64,000 nucleotides of DNA from Jiangella alba (GTDB taxonomy: Bacteria; Actinomycetota; Actinomycetes; Jiangellales; Jiangellaceae). Under the pieces are notes generated by a model. That model did no database searches. It was not told the DNA's origin and worked only from the letters and a program-made list of their open reading frames with translations. The stretch covers positions 2,232,001-2,296,000 of the forward strand of contig NZ_FNUC01000004.1 in NCBI RefSeq assembly GCF_900106035.1. The letters run 5' to 3'. Below, one piece after another: positions 1 to 8,313 of the stretch; the first letter of the stretch is position 1; each line of letters starts with the position of its first letter. Made by a program: the position numbers and the translations under genes.

Positions 1-2296
1 GGCCGATGCCGTGCACGGTGAACGGCACGACGGCCTCGAAGTCGGTCCAGCTCTGGTCGCCGATCGCGATCAGACGGTCGTAGCCGGTGGCGTCCGGCGC
101 GACGCGGGCCCCGTTGTTGCCGACCGTCCAGAGCCCGTCGACGACGGTGGCCTGGCTGGTGAGCGGCTGGCTGCCGGTCCAGTCGGTGACGAACGGCAGG
201 CCGGGCGCGGCGACGTCCTGCCGGACCAGCGTGACGGTGTGCTGCGAGACCTCGCCGGTGGTGTCGGTGGCGGTGAGCGTGACGGTGTTCTGCCCGGCCA
301 CGAGGTCGGTGTAGGTGATGTCGGCGTTGAAGTCGCCGGCGTACTGCAGCCGCCGGCTGTCCGGGCCGACCGTCAGCGTCCGCTGGGCGCCGCCGTTGAG
401 CGAGTACCGCAGCGACTGCACGCCGTCGCCGTCGGACACGTTGCCGAGCAGGTTGACCTTGGGCTGGGTGCGGCCGCGGGCGCCGAAGCGCTGGGTGTCG
501 CCGTACCAGACGTCGATGGCGGGGCCGGTGGCCGCCGTCGTCGAGAACGTCCGCGTGGGGCTCGTGGTCGCGTTGCCGGCGAGGTCGGTCGCGACGACGC
601 GCACCTTGTAGTCGGTACCCGGGGTCAGGCCGGTGACCGAGACCTGCTGGCTGAGGTTCGCGGTGGTCGCCTCGGCCCGCCGCGACCAGGTGTTGCTGCC
701 GGCCGGCGCGACCTCCGCGACGCCGGTGGCGAACTCGTCGGTGGACCACGCCACGCCGACTGCGCGGGAACCGGGCACGATGTCGCCGAGCGTCACCTCG
801 GGGGCCGTGGTGTCCGGCGGCGCACCGCCGTCCTCCGGCGAGATCGGCGCGGAGGTCTCGAAGACGTAGTCGACCAGCGCGGTCCAGGCTGGGTTGGGCG
901 CCGCGACGCCGGCGTACGGGCCGATCTGCGTCACCTGCAGGTTCTGCGTGGTCGTGCCGATCGTCGTCCACGACGTGCCGTTGGCGGACGCGCGGAACGT
1001 GAACGTGTCGCCGACCCGGGTGACCCGCAGCCACACGCCGGTCGAGAACGTCAGCTTCTTCCTGAGCAGTTGTGTCGACGTGCCGCCGGTGGTCGAGGCC
1101 GCGTAGGCGTAGGTCGACGTGCCGTCGCTGTACACGCTGAAGCGCAGCCAGCGCGACGACGACGCCTGGACGATCAGCCCCTCGTCCTGGAACCGCTGGC
1201 TGGGCACGGAGTCGAACTTGACCTCGACCTCGGTGTCGGAGTCGTCGACGGACTGCAGCACCCGGGCGGAGCCGTTCGCGCCCCAGGCGTCGCGGGGCTG
1301 GCCGGCGGGCAGGCCGATGACCAGGCGCGCGTCCTGGGTGCCGGACCCGGCCGTCTCGAACTCCGCGCCGCCGACGGGGTCGACCGTCGTCCAGCGCCCG
1401 GTGTCCAGCGCGGGGGCGGAGAAGTCGTCGCTGACCAGCGAGCCGCCACCCGGCGTGGGCGTCGGCGTCGGGGTCGGCGTGGGAGTCGGCGTCGGTGTGG
1501 GCGTCGGTGTCGGGGTCGGCGTGGGGGTCGGTGTGGGCGTCGGCGTCGGCGTCGAGCCGCCGTCCTCGGGCGTGATCGGTTCGTTCGGGTCGAAGACGTA
1601 GTCGACGGCGGCCGTGTAGGCCGCCGCGGAAGACCCGCCACCGGCCGCGTTGCCCGCGTACGGCCCGGCCTGGTGCACGGTCAGCGCCTGGGTGAACGTC
1701 ACCGCGGACGTCCAGGCGTCGCCGTCGGCCGACCACCGCAGGTTCCAGCTGTTGCCGGTGCGGGTGACCCGCAGCGCGATGCGCGAGTCGACACTGGCCG
1801 GCAGCAGCTGGTTCAGCCGCGACTTCGCGGTGCCGCCGACGGTGCTGGACGCGAAGACGCGCAGGCCGTCGGCGCCGCGGAACACGTCGAACCGGGTGAA
1901 CGTCGTGGCGTCCTGGACGAACAGCAGCCCCTGCATCTGGTTAAGCGTGGCCGGGATGGAGTCGAACCCCACCTCGACCGCGAGGTCGGTGTTGTCGACC
2001 TGCTGGACGATCCGGGGCACGTCGGCGCGGGTCCACGGGTTGTGGTCGGTGCCGGCCGGCACCCCGATCTCGACCCGGGCGTCGGCGGTGCCACCGCCGG
2101 TGACCTGGATCGACGCGTCGCCGAGCGGGTCGACCGTCGTCCACCGGCCGGAGTCGAGCGTGCCCGAGTAGAAGTCGTCGGAGACGACACCACCGGCCGC
2201 GGCGCCGGCCGGCGCGACGGCCACCAGCGCGGCGGCGCCCAGGCCCAGCGCGGCGAGGATCGCGGTCGTGAGCCGGAAGCGTGCCCGGTCGTTCAT
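1..2296 (-). CDS. Large secreted protein with two LamG/DUF1349-like domains and an FN3-like domain (3' end missing)
   Basis: The 5' part of a gene that runs off the left edge; about 765 codons are present. ATG at 2296 has GGAGGC 4-9 bases upstream. Residues 1-34 form a Sec-type signal (NDR-R start, hydrophobic core, APAGAAA). Two similar beta-sandwich domains follow (about 37-240 and 290-480), each opening with DDF...LD(S/T)GRWTTVDP and ending in a Y-V-F-(D/E) strand, like concanavalin-type LamG/DUF1349 domains. They are joined by a threonine-proline linker at about 248-282. A fibronectin-III-like domain (PPDTTAPEVTL to TFSTTAAT) and an Ig-like domain with VSDGDGVQSL come next; the last residues start another sandwich. 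Substrate is unknown; carbohydrate or surface binding is inferred. It starts 11 bp after the methyltransferase stop, so it is probably the last gene of the leftward surface operon. Confidence 0.8.
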   Translation of the reverse strand, partial: MNDRARFRLTTAILAALGLGAAALVAVAPAGAAAGGVVSDDFYSGTLDSGRWTTVDPLGDASIQVTGGGTADARVEIGVPAGTDHNPWTRADVPRIVQQVDNTDLAVEVGFDSIPATLNQMQGLLFVQDATTFTRFDVFRGADGLRVFASSTVGGTAKSRLNQLLPASVDSRIALRVTRTGNSWNLRWSADGDAWTSAVTFTQALTVHQAGPYAGNAAGGGSSAAAYTAAVDYVFDPNEPITPEDGGSTPTPTPTPTPTPTPTPTPTPTPTPTPTPTPTPTPGGGSLVSDDFSAPALDTGRWTTVDPVGGAEFETAGSGTQDARLVIGLPAGQPRDAWGANGSARVLQSVDDSDTEVEVKFDSVPSQRFQDEGLIVQASSSRWLRFSVYSDGTSTYAYAASTTGGTSTQLLRKKLTFSTGVWLRVTRVGDTFTFRASANGTSWTTIGTTTQNLQVTQIGPYAGVAAPNPAWTALVDYVFETSAPISPEDGGAPPDTTAPEVTLGDIVPGSRAVGVAWSTDEFATGVAEVAPAGSNTWSRRAEATTANLSQQVSVTGLTPGTDYKVRVVATDLAGNATTSPTRTFSTTAATGPAIDVWYGDTQRFGARGRTQPKVNLLGNVSDGDGVQSLRYSLNGGAQRTLTVGPDSRRLQYAGDFNADITYTDLVAGQNTVTLTATDTTGEVSQHTVTLVRQDVAAPGLPFVTDWTGSQPLTSQATVVDGLWTVGNNGARVAPDATGYDRLIAIGDQSWTDFEAVVPFTVHGIG
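1454..1554. repeat. Threonine-proline linker microsatellite (GTCGGN units)
   Basis: About 100 bases of near-regular hexamers (GTCGGC/GTCGGT/GTGGGC) on the plus strand read as alternating Thr-Pro on the minus strand. It is the linker between the two LamG-like domains of the secreted protein, a usual design for rigid extracellular spacers. Length variation between strains is expected by slippage. Confidence 0.85.
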
Positions 2297-2307
2297 CGTG
2301 CCTCCGC

Positions 2308-3441
2308 TCAGACCGCGACGACCTCGGCGGGAACGCCGAGCTCGCCGAGTTGGCCGGTGATCTCCCGCTGGTACGCGGGGTTGGTGACGAGGACGGTGGC
2401 GACCTGCTCGCCGGGCAGGTCGGCGGGCGCGATGACGCGGTGCCCGGAGCCGGGCAGGAAGCGCTGCCACTTGCGCGGGTTGAGGTCGACGACGGTGAGC
2501 CGGCCCTCGGGGTCGACGGCGTTGAGGAAGCTCACGCCCTTCGAGCCGGCGCCCCACAGCACCGTCCGCTCGCCGTGCCGGGCGATGTCGTCGCGCCAGC
2601 GGGCGACGTGCTCGTGGTGCCGCTCGGCGAAGTCGGCGAGCAGCGCGAGGTGCTCGGCCGGGTCGGCGGGGACCGGATCGGTGCTGCCGGCGCGGACCTC
2701 CACCCACGCGTACTGGCCGGCGAACGACCGCCCGGACGCCACCACCTCGAAGCCGCAGCGGCGCATCAGCGCGTGCAGCGACCCGGCGGAGAAGTAGGAG
2801 ACGTGCGGGTAGATGAAGTCCCACATGCCGGTGGGCCCGAAGTCGAACTCGGCGGCCGGCACCTCGAAGTAGTGGACGGCGTCCGGCGGCGCGGCCGCGC
2901 GCAGCGACCGCAGGATCGCCGCCGGGTCCTCCAGGTGCTCCAGCACGTGCCGGCAGACCAGCAGGTCGTACGGCTCGACGTCCTGGCCGGGCCGGTAGTA
3001 GTCGCTGACCAGCGTCACGTTCGGGATCTCGCGGTCGGGCATGGTGCTGGGGTCGTAGCCGACGCCGGTGCCGCCGGTGAGCGCGGTGATCGACGCGAGG
3101 AAGTCGCCCTTGCCGGAGCCGATCTCGACGACGACGCCGCCGCGCAGGCCGTAGGTCTCGACCAGCCGGGCGGCGAGGTCGTCGGCGTAGGCCTGGAACG
3201 TCGGGGAGAAGTGCAGCGAGTTGTCGTACTCGGCGTCGTAGTCGATCAGCTCCGGGTCGAACGCCACGTTCACGGCGTGCCCGCAGTCCGGGCACCCGGC
3301 GAGGTCGAGCCGGCCGAGCGCCGCGGACCGGGCGGCGTCGCGGTCGTCGAACATCACGCCGTTGAGCACCGGCGTCAGGCCGAGGTCGGCGATCGGCCGG
3401 AGCCGGTCGCGGCCACAGGCGAGGCACGGGCGGAAGGTCAT
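2308..3441 (-). CDS. Sugar C-methyltransferase-like SAM methyltransferase with altered active site
   Basis: A 377-residue protein laid out like NDP-sugar C-methyltransferases (TylCIII/TcaB9 type). It has an N-terminal zinc-binding domain (CLAC at 6-9, CPDC at 50-53), a SAM-binding Rossmann core (VEIGSGKGDF, about 105-114; CRHVLEHL about 163-170) and a C-terminal domain with a second Rossmann-like motif (VLWGAGSKGVSFL). The family's Y-x-E-H catalytic motif before SYFS reads I-Y-P-H here (210-213). The His remains but Tyr and Glu are lost, unlike in the paralogue just upstream. ATG at 3441 overlaps that gene's stop as ATGA, so the two are translationally coupled. Role in glycan or sugar methylation is inferred; this copy may have a different chemistry or be a non-catalytic partner. 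Confidence 0.8.
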   Translation of the reverse strand: MTFRPCLACGRDRLRPIADLGLTPVLNGVMFDDRDAARSAALGRLDLAGCPDCGHAVNVAFDPELIDYDAEYDNSLHFSPTFQAYADDLAARLVETYGLRGGVVVEIGSGKGDFLASITALTGGTGVGYDPSTMPDREIPNVTLVSDYYRPGQDVEPYDLLVCRHVLEHLEDPAAILRSLRAAAPPDAVHYFEVPAAEFDFGPTGMWDFIYPHVSYFSAGSLHALMRRCGFEVVASGRSFAGQYAWVEVRAGSTDPVPADPAEHLALLADFAERHHEHVARWRDDIARHGERTVLWGAGSKGVSFLNAVDPEGRLTVVDLNPRKWQRFLPGSGHRVIAPADLPGEQVATVLVTNPAYQREITGQLGELGVPAEVVAV

Positions 3442-4616
3442 AGCGTCTCCAGGGCGGTCTGGACGCCGCGGGCGTCCAGACCGCGGCCGATCTCGGCGGC
3501 GTAGGTGGGGTTCATGACGATGACGAGGTCCGGCGCGAGGTCGGGCACCGCGTCCGGCGCGACCACCCGGTGGCCGCTGCCGGCCAGGTGGCGGTTCTGC
3601 TTGTGCGGGTTGATGTCGACGGCCGCCGCGACGTGCCGGGCGTCGTCGCCGAGGGTGGCGAGGAACCCGACGGCCTTCGAGCTCGCGCCCCACAGCAGCA
3701 CGTTGCCGCCGCTCGCGGCGACCTTGCGCACCCGGCCGCGCCAGTGCGTCCGGGCCTCCTCCATGCGGGCCACGAAGGTGCCGGCCGCGGCCAGCACGTC
3801 GTCTCGGTCGCCGGTGTCGACACCGGCCGGCGCGCGGCCGGCGGGCACCGGCCGGGCCTCGATGACGAGGTACTGGTCGTCGTAGGTGCGGCGCAGGTCC
3901 AGCGGCTCGAACCCGCTGCGGCGGAACAGCGCGGCCAGCGAGCCGGCGGAGAAGTAGGAGCAGTGCTCGTAGTAGACGTCCCAGAACGCGCCCTCGCGCA
4001 ACACCCGCAGCACGTCGGGCAGCTCGAACAGCACGACGGTGTCCGTGCGCGCGCCGATGGCGGAGCGCACGGTCCGCAGCCAGGCGCCGACCGGCGCGAT
4101 GTGCTCCAGCGTGTGCCGGCACACCACCGCCTCGGCGTCGATGGTCTCCAGCGCCTCCGGGAACAGGCCGGGGATCCAGGTCGTGCGCGGCCGCAGCGCG
4201 GGGTCGATCCGCTCGGTCCGCACCGCCGGGTCGATGCCGATGCCGTGCCCGACGCCGGACGCGATCAGCGTCGCCAGGAAGTCGCCCTTGCCGCAGCCCA
4301 GCTCGACGACGGTCTTGCCGGCCAGCCCGTAGCGGCGCACCCAGCCGTCGGCCAGCTCGGCGGCGTAGTCGCGGAACCGCGGCGAGCAGCCCTGCGACTC
4401 CTCGTAGTCGTCCTCGTACCGGGTCAGCGCCGGGTCGAACGCGGTGTTGGTAACGAACCCGCAGCTCTCGCACACCGCGAGGCGCAGCTCGCCGGCCGGG
4501 AAGGCGCGCGCGGCCGCCTCGTCGTCGAGCATGAGGCAGCTCGCGGCCGGCACCCGCTCGACGGTGTAGAAGGGGCGCAGGTCCGGCCCGAGGCAGGCGG
4601 GGCACGCGGAGGTCAT
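3438..4616 (-). CDS. Sugar C-methyltransferase-like SAM methyltransferase
   Basis: A 392-residue paralogue of the next gene in the operon. It has zinc-site cysteines CPAC (5-8) and CESC (49-52), SAM motif VVELGCGKGDF (103-113), CRHTLEHI (about 166-172), an intact Y-Y-E-H motif (215-218) before CSYFSAGS, and a C-terminal Rossmann-like GASSKAVGFLA segment. This is the full domain set of deoxysugar C-methyltransferases. ATG at 4616 overlaps the stop of the glycosyltransferase gene (ATGA) and its own stop overlaps the next start the same way. Substrate is not readable from sequence; coupling to a GT4 enzyme suggests a modified sugar on a surface glycan. Confidence 0.82.
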   Translation of the reverse strand: MTSACPACLGPDLRPFYTVERVPAASCLMLDDEAAARAFPAGELRLAVCESCGFVTNTAFDPALTRYEDDYEESQGCSPRFRDYAAELADGWVRRYGLAGKTVVELGCGKGDFLATLIASGVGHGIGIDPAVRTERIDPALRPRTTWIPGLFPEALETIDAEAVVCRHTLEHIAPVGAWLRTVRSAIGARTDTVVLFELPDVLRVLREGAFWDVYYEHCSYFSAGSLAALFRRSGFEPLDLRRTYDDQYLVIEARPVPAGRAPAGVDTGDRDDVLAAAGTFVARMEEARTHWRGRVRKVAASGGNVLLWGASSKAVGFLATLGDDARHVAAAVDINPHKQNRHLAGSGHRVVAPDAVPDLAPDLVIVMNPTYAAEIGRGLDARGVQTALETL

Positions 4617-5821
4617 CGCAGCGACCCGATCAGGGCGACGTAGCGGCGGGCCTGGTCGGCCCAGGCCAGCTCGGTCTCGATCCGCTGCCGGCCGACGGCG
4701 CCCATCTGCGCGCGCCGGCGCGGGTCGTCCAGCAGGGCGGCGATGGTCTTGGCCATGACCACCGGGTCGCCGTCGGGCACGTAGTCGGCGGCCGGTCCGG
4801 CGCAGCGCATGGTCTCGCGCAGGTCCGTCGCGACGACGGGCACCGCATGCGCCATGTACTCCAGCGTCTTGTTCATGGTCGAGCGGTGGTTGAACTCGCA
4901 CGGCGGGTCCGGGGTCACGCCGACGTCGGCGGTCGACAGCCAGCGGCCCAGCTCGGCCTGGTCGACCCGGCCGGTGAACGTGACCCACTCGTCCAGGCCC
5001 AGCCGCGTGCACTGGGCGCGCAGGTCGTCGAGGCTGTCGCCGTACCCGAGCAGCCCGAACCGGGTGTCCGTCCGGCCCAGCGTGTGCACGTAGTGGGCGG
5101 CGGCGTCGAGCAGGCGGTCGACGCCGTCCTGCGGGCCCATGATGCCGATGTAGCAGACCAGGAACTCGCGGCCGCCGCGCAGTTCGGGGTGCGGCGGTCC
5201 GGGCTTCATCAGCTCCGGGTCGGGCGAGCTCATGACCACGGCCGTGCGGCCGATCGGCACCTTGCCGCGGGTGAGCGCGACCTCCTGGTACGACGGGTTC
5301 GGGCTGACCACGCGGTCGGCGGTGGCGTAGGTGGCCCGCTCGAGCAGCAGCAGGGCCCGGTAGAGCAGGCCACGCTTGCCGAAACGCGCCTCGTAGACCT
5401 CCGGGCACAGGTCGTGCTGGTCGTACACGAACCGCTTGCCGCGCAGCTTCCACAGCAGGCCGAGCAGCCAGTAGGTGTCCGGCGGGTTGCACGCCTGCAG
5501 GATGTCGAAGCCCTCGGCGCGGGCCGCCCGCAGCGACAGCCGGGCCGTGCGCAGCCAGCAGACGACGAACTCGACGAGGTAGCTGACCAGCCCCGACGTC
5601 GCCGGCGGCGGCTGGTACGAGCGCACCACGATGCCGTCCAGCTCGTGCACGTCCGGTTCGTCCGGCGTCTCCTTCGGGCAGATGACCGTGACGCCGTACC
5701 CGGCGTCGAGCAGCGCCCTGCACTCGTGGCGCACCCGTCGGTCGATCCGCACCGGGATGTTCTGAACGACGATCAGCACCCGTGGCGTCGCACGCCGCCG
5801 GGTTCCACCCCAGACCCCCAT
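4613..5821 (-). CDS. GT4-family glycosyltransferase
   Basis: A 402-residue GT-B enzyme. The N-terminal half carries the GT4 acceptor-side fold (VLIVVQNIPV; DILQACNPPDTYWLL; FVYDQHDLCPE). The C-terminal half has the nucleotide-sugar domain (YIGIMGPQDGVDRLL; VTFTGRV) and an E-x7-E-like segment in NKTLEYMAHAVPVVATDLRE. No membrane segment is evident, so it is probably cytosolic or peripheral, acting on a lipid-linked or precursor acceptor. ATG at 5821 follows a G-run. It lies 40 bp downstream of the LPXTG gene and is ATGA-coupled to the first methyltransferase, forming the enzymatic core of the leftward operon. Confidence 0.85.
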   Translation of the reverse strand: MGVWGGTRRRATPRVLIVVQNIPVRIDRRVRHECRALLDAGYGVTVICPKETPDEPDVHELDGIVVRSYQPPPATSGLVSYLVEFVVCWLRTARLSLRAARAEGFDILQACNPPDTYWLLGLLWKLRGKRFVYDQHDLCPEVYEARFGKRGLLYRALLLLERATYATADRVVSPNPSYQEVALTRGKVPIGRTAVVMSSPDPELMKPGPPHPELRGGREFLVCYIGIMGPQDGVDRLLDAAAHYVHTLGRTDTRFGLLGYGDSLDDLRAQCTRLGLDEWVTFTGRVDQAELGRWLSTADVGVTPDPPCEFNHRSTMNKTLEYMAHAVPVVATDLRETMRCAGPAADYVPDGDPVVMAKTIAALLDDPRRRAQMGAVGRQRIETELAWADQARRYVALIGSLR

Positions 5822-5861
5822 GAAGCAGCCCCCCAGGCTTATCGGTCGAGCGTACCGCCGT

Positions 5862-6344
5862 TCAGACGGCCGCTCCCGGCTCTGCGTCGCCCGGCGCGGG
5901 GGACTCCTTCCGCGACGCCACGTACATGGCGGCGCCGGCGGCGGTGAGCAGCCCGCCGACCGCCAGCCCCTGGGCGACGTCGCCCGGGCCGGTGTTGGGC
6001 AGCCCGCCCGCGGTGGTCTCGTCCTCGTCCTCGTCGCCGGGCGGCCGCGGCTTCCCCGACGGTGTGCTGGTGCCGGGCGGTGTCGTCTCGTTCGACGGAG
6101 GCGGCGTGGTCTCGGTGGACGGCGGCGGCGTCGTCTCGTTCGACGGCGGCTCCGTCGGCGGCTTCGGCGGCTCCGTGGGCGGCTTCGGCGGCTCGGTCGG
6201 CGGCTCGCCGCTGGGCGAAGCGGCGTTCGCGGGGGTCAGCGTGATGGCGGTGACCGTGGGCACCGTCCAGACCGCCGTCCCGACGGCGACCCCGCGGCGA
6301 AGGATCTGCCGACGGCTCAGCCCGGTGACATCATCGTGTGGCAT
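5862..6344 (-). CDS. Tat-exported, sortase-anchored Pro/Thr/Glu-rich surface protein (LPXTG)
   Basis: A 160-residue protein. Residues 10-15 read SRRQIL followed by RRG and a mild hydrophobic stretch to ANA-A near 40, the layout of a twin-arginine signal. Residues about 43-110 are low complexity, built from PPTEPPK and NETTPPPS repeats and an acidic DEDEDE patch. LPNTG at 115-119 precedes a transmembrane segment (GLAVGGLLTAAGAAMYVA) and RK, the sortase sorting signal. The cytosolic tail after RK is unusually long (14 residues) and ends acidic. There is no globular domain, so it looks like a wall-anchored spacer or glycosylation scaffold; Thr/Pro content suits O-glycosylation (inference). No sortase is encoded in the window. 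It heads the leftward operon and diverges from the PqqD gene. Confidence 0.85.
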   Translation of the reverse strand: MPHDDVTGLSRRQILRRGVAVGTAVWTVPTVTAITLTPANAASPSGEPPTEPPKPPTEPPKPPTEPPSNETTPPPSTETTPPPSNETTPPGTSTPSGKPRPPGDEDEDETTAGGLPNTGPGDVAQGLAVGGLLTAAGAAMYVASRKESPAPGDAEPGAAV

Positions 6345-6466
6345 ATCGGCCCCATCGAGTCAAGGCGCACGCCCCCCGTGCGCTGGCGTGCATCATAACG
6401 GCATAACTGACCATTTGTCGCCCCGAGCCGGGGCGACGGGTTGCGGGCCTGGCTACCCTGGGGTCC

Positions 6467-6748
6467 ATGACGGCGCCCCCGCCCCTCTCGCGCGCCCACG
6501 CCGTGCGCGAGCTCGATGTCGACGGCGCGGTCACCCTCTTCCACGAGCCCACCCAGACGGCACTGGTGCTGAACGAGACCGCGAGCGACGTCTGGCGGTT
6601 GCTCGACGGCCGGCGCACGGTCGCCGACATCGTCGACGAGCTGGCTCAGGTGTACGCCGCCGACGCCGGCACCATCCGGTCCGGGGTGCACGCGGCGCTG
6701 CGCCAGCTGGCCGACCACCACGTCCTCGACGGCGCTCCGCACGCATGA
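6467..6748 (+). CDS. PqqD-family (RRE-like) small protein
   Basis: 93 residues matching the PqqD winged-helix family: VTLFHEPTQTALVLNETASDVWRLLDG is the beta-hairpin plus helix signature (hydrophobic strand, N-x-T-A-x-x-V/I-W-x-L-L-D-G), then RTVADIVDELAQVY and a C-terminal helix. PqqD proteins bind peptides in RiPP pathways; related forms occur with HprK-like kinases in glycan and peptide clusters. Its stop overlaps the kinase start (ATGA), so the two are made together. No precursor peptide, radical SAM enzyme, protease or cyclase was found nearby, so a RiPP role is unproven. Confidence 0.8.
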   Translation: MTAPPPLSRAHAVRELDVDGAVTLFHEPTQTALVLNETASDVWRLLDGRRTVADIVDELAQVYAADAGTIRSGVHAALRQLADHHVLDGAPHA

Positions 6749-7404
6749 CCGACCCCGTGGTGCTCGACGTCATCGGGGTGCGCGTCGAGGTGCCGGCCGA
6801 GGGGTATGCCAGCGTCGAGGAGCTGTACGCGGCCGCCGCGCGACTGGCCGTCGAGCGCTCGCACGAGCTGTTGTTCCACGCCGGCGCGGTCGAGCGCGAC
6901 GGCGTGGCCGTCCTCTTCCCCGGCGAGTCCGGCACCGGCAAGAGCACGACGGTCGCGGCCTGCGTCCGGCACGGCTTCGGTTACCTGACCGACGAGATGG
7001 TCGCGCTGGACCTCGGTACCGGCGCCGTGCGCGGCTGGCCGCGGCCGATCATGCTGACGGCCTGGGCGCAGGAGGCGCTCGGGCTGCCGGTGCGCGACGG
7101 TGGCGAGGGCAAGGCGGCGGTGTCGTGCGCCGAGCTCGGCGGCACGACGGTCGAGGCGGCGCTCCCGGTGGCGCACGTCGTGGGGGTGCGCCGTGGCGCG
7201 GCGGTGACGACGCTCGGCCCGATGGCCGCGGGCGACCTGCTGACGCTGCTGCTGTCGTCGTCGTTCAACCACTACCGGCACGGCGCGGCGGCGTGGACGG
7301 CGGTCGCGGCGCTGGCCGGCCGGGTTCAAGGCTGGTGGCTGGACGCCGCCGACGTGGACTCCGCCGCTGCCGCCGTCGCCGGGCTGCCATACTCACGCTC
7401 GTGA
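6745..7404 (+). CDS. HprK-like P-loop kinase
   Basis: 219 residues resembling the C-terminal kinase domain of HPr kinase/phosphorylase. It has LLFHAGAVERDG (the HprK strand-His segment), Walker A GESGTGKST and YLTDEMVALD (the Asp-containing strand after the P-loop). The N-terminal HprK domain is absent, as in HprK-related kinases that act outside the PTS, including those phosphorylating lasso peptides. It sits between a PqqD-like protein and a GT2 enzyme with ATGA and GTGA overlaps, so its substrate is probably handled by these partners rather than HPr. Kinase class is well supported; substrate is unknown. Confidence 0.78.
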   Translation: MTDPVVLDVIGVRVEVPAEGYASVEELYAAAARLAVERSHELLFHAGAVERDGVAVLFPGESGTGKSTTVAACVRHGFGYLTDEMVALDLGTGAVRGWPRPIMLTAWAQEALGLPVRDGGEGKAAVSCAELGGTTVEAALPVAHVVGVRRGAAVTTLGPMAAGDLLTLLLSSSFNHYRHGAAAWTAVAALAGRVQGWWLDAADVDSAAAAVAGLPYSRS

Positions 7405-8225
7405 CCAGCATCGTCGTGCCCGCCCACAACGAGGAGCGGGTGCTGGGCCGGACGCTGTCGGCGCTGCTCGCCGACGCGGCGCCCGGCGAGTTCGACGTCG
7501 TCGTGGTGGCCAACGGCTGCACCGACGCCACCGCGGCGGTCGCCCGCGGGTTCGCCGGGGTGCGCGTCGTCGAGACCGAGGTGGCGTCGAAGAGCAACGC
7601 GCTGCGGCTCGGCGACGACGCGGCGGCCGGCTTCCCGCGCGTCTACCTCGACGCCGACGTCGTCCTGCCGGCGGCGCAGCTCCGGGCGCTGTGCGCGGCG
7701 CTCACCGGCGGCGTGCTCGCGGCCGGCCCGCGGCGGCGGCTGCCGATGGACGGCGTGGGCTGGCCGGTGCGCTGGTACTACGACGTGTGGGAGCGGCTGC
7801 CGCACGTCGCCGGCGAGCTGTACGGCCGCGGCGTCATCGCGCTGTCCGAGCGGGGGCACCAGCGGCTCGGCGTCTGGGACGACGTCATGGCCGACGACCT
7901 CGCCGTCGCCACGGCGTTCGGGCCGGCCGAGCGGGCGATCGTCGCCGGCGCCGTCGTCGAGATCCGCCCGCCGCGCACCTACGCGGACCTGCTGCGCCGC
8001 CGCGTCCGGGCGATGTCCGGCAACGCCCGGCTGGTGGCGGGCGACCGTCCGGCCGGCGCCCGGGCGCAGCCGCGCACCGGCTGGCGCGACCTGCGCCGCA
8101 TCGTCGCCGCCGAGCCTCGGCTGGCGCCCAAGGTGGCGTTGTTCCTCGGCACCGCGGTGCTGTCGCGGCTGCGGGCGCGGCGGGCCGACGACACCTGGCT
8201 GCGCGACGAGAGCAGCCGCACCTGA
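7401..8225 (+). CDS. GT2-family glycosyltransferase
   Basis: 274 residues with the GT-A/GT2 opening SIVVPAHNEERVLGRTL, the nucleotide-binding VVVVANGCTDAT, a D-x-D-like metal site in YLDADVVLP, and an acceptor-side segment VMADDLAVA. The C-terminal end has a short hydrophobic stretch (KVALFLGTAVLSRL), possibly membrane associated. GTG at 7401 overlaps the kinase stop (GTGA). Being third in a coupled trio suggests that the PqqD/kinase pair regulates or works beside glycosyl transfer. Donor and acceptor are unknown. Confidence 0.82.
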   Translation: MTSIVVPAHNEERVLGRTLSALLADAAPGEFDVVVVANGCTDATAAVARGFAGVRVVETEVASKSNALRLGDDAAAGFPRVYLDADVVLPAAQLRALCAALTGGVLAAGPRRRLPMDGVGWPVRWYYDVWERLPHVAGELYGRGVIALSERGHQRLGVWDDVMADDLAVATAFGPAERAIVAGAVVEIRPPRTYADLLRRRVRAMSGNARLVAGDRPAGARAQPRTGWRDLRRIVAAEPRLAPKVALFLGTAVLSRLRARRADDTWLRDESSRT

Positions 8226-8313
8226 CGGTGGTCGATTCGCCCGTTCCGTCGATCGGACCCGCTGCCGGGTACTCAGCGACGCAGGAGTCCTGAGACCGGC
8301 AGGAGGTCGGGTC

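Noticed and set aside
1454..1554. GTCGGN array as a possible regulatory or CRISPR repeat
   Set aside because: It is in frame in a secreted protein and encodes a standard Thr-Pro linker.
11..2797. A 928-codon open frame on the plus strand
   Set aside because: It is the complement of the secreted LamG-like gene and the methyltransferase. It is Arg/Gly/Val-rich with no domain, and high GC leaves stop codons rare in shadow frames.
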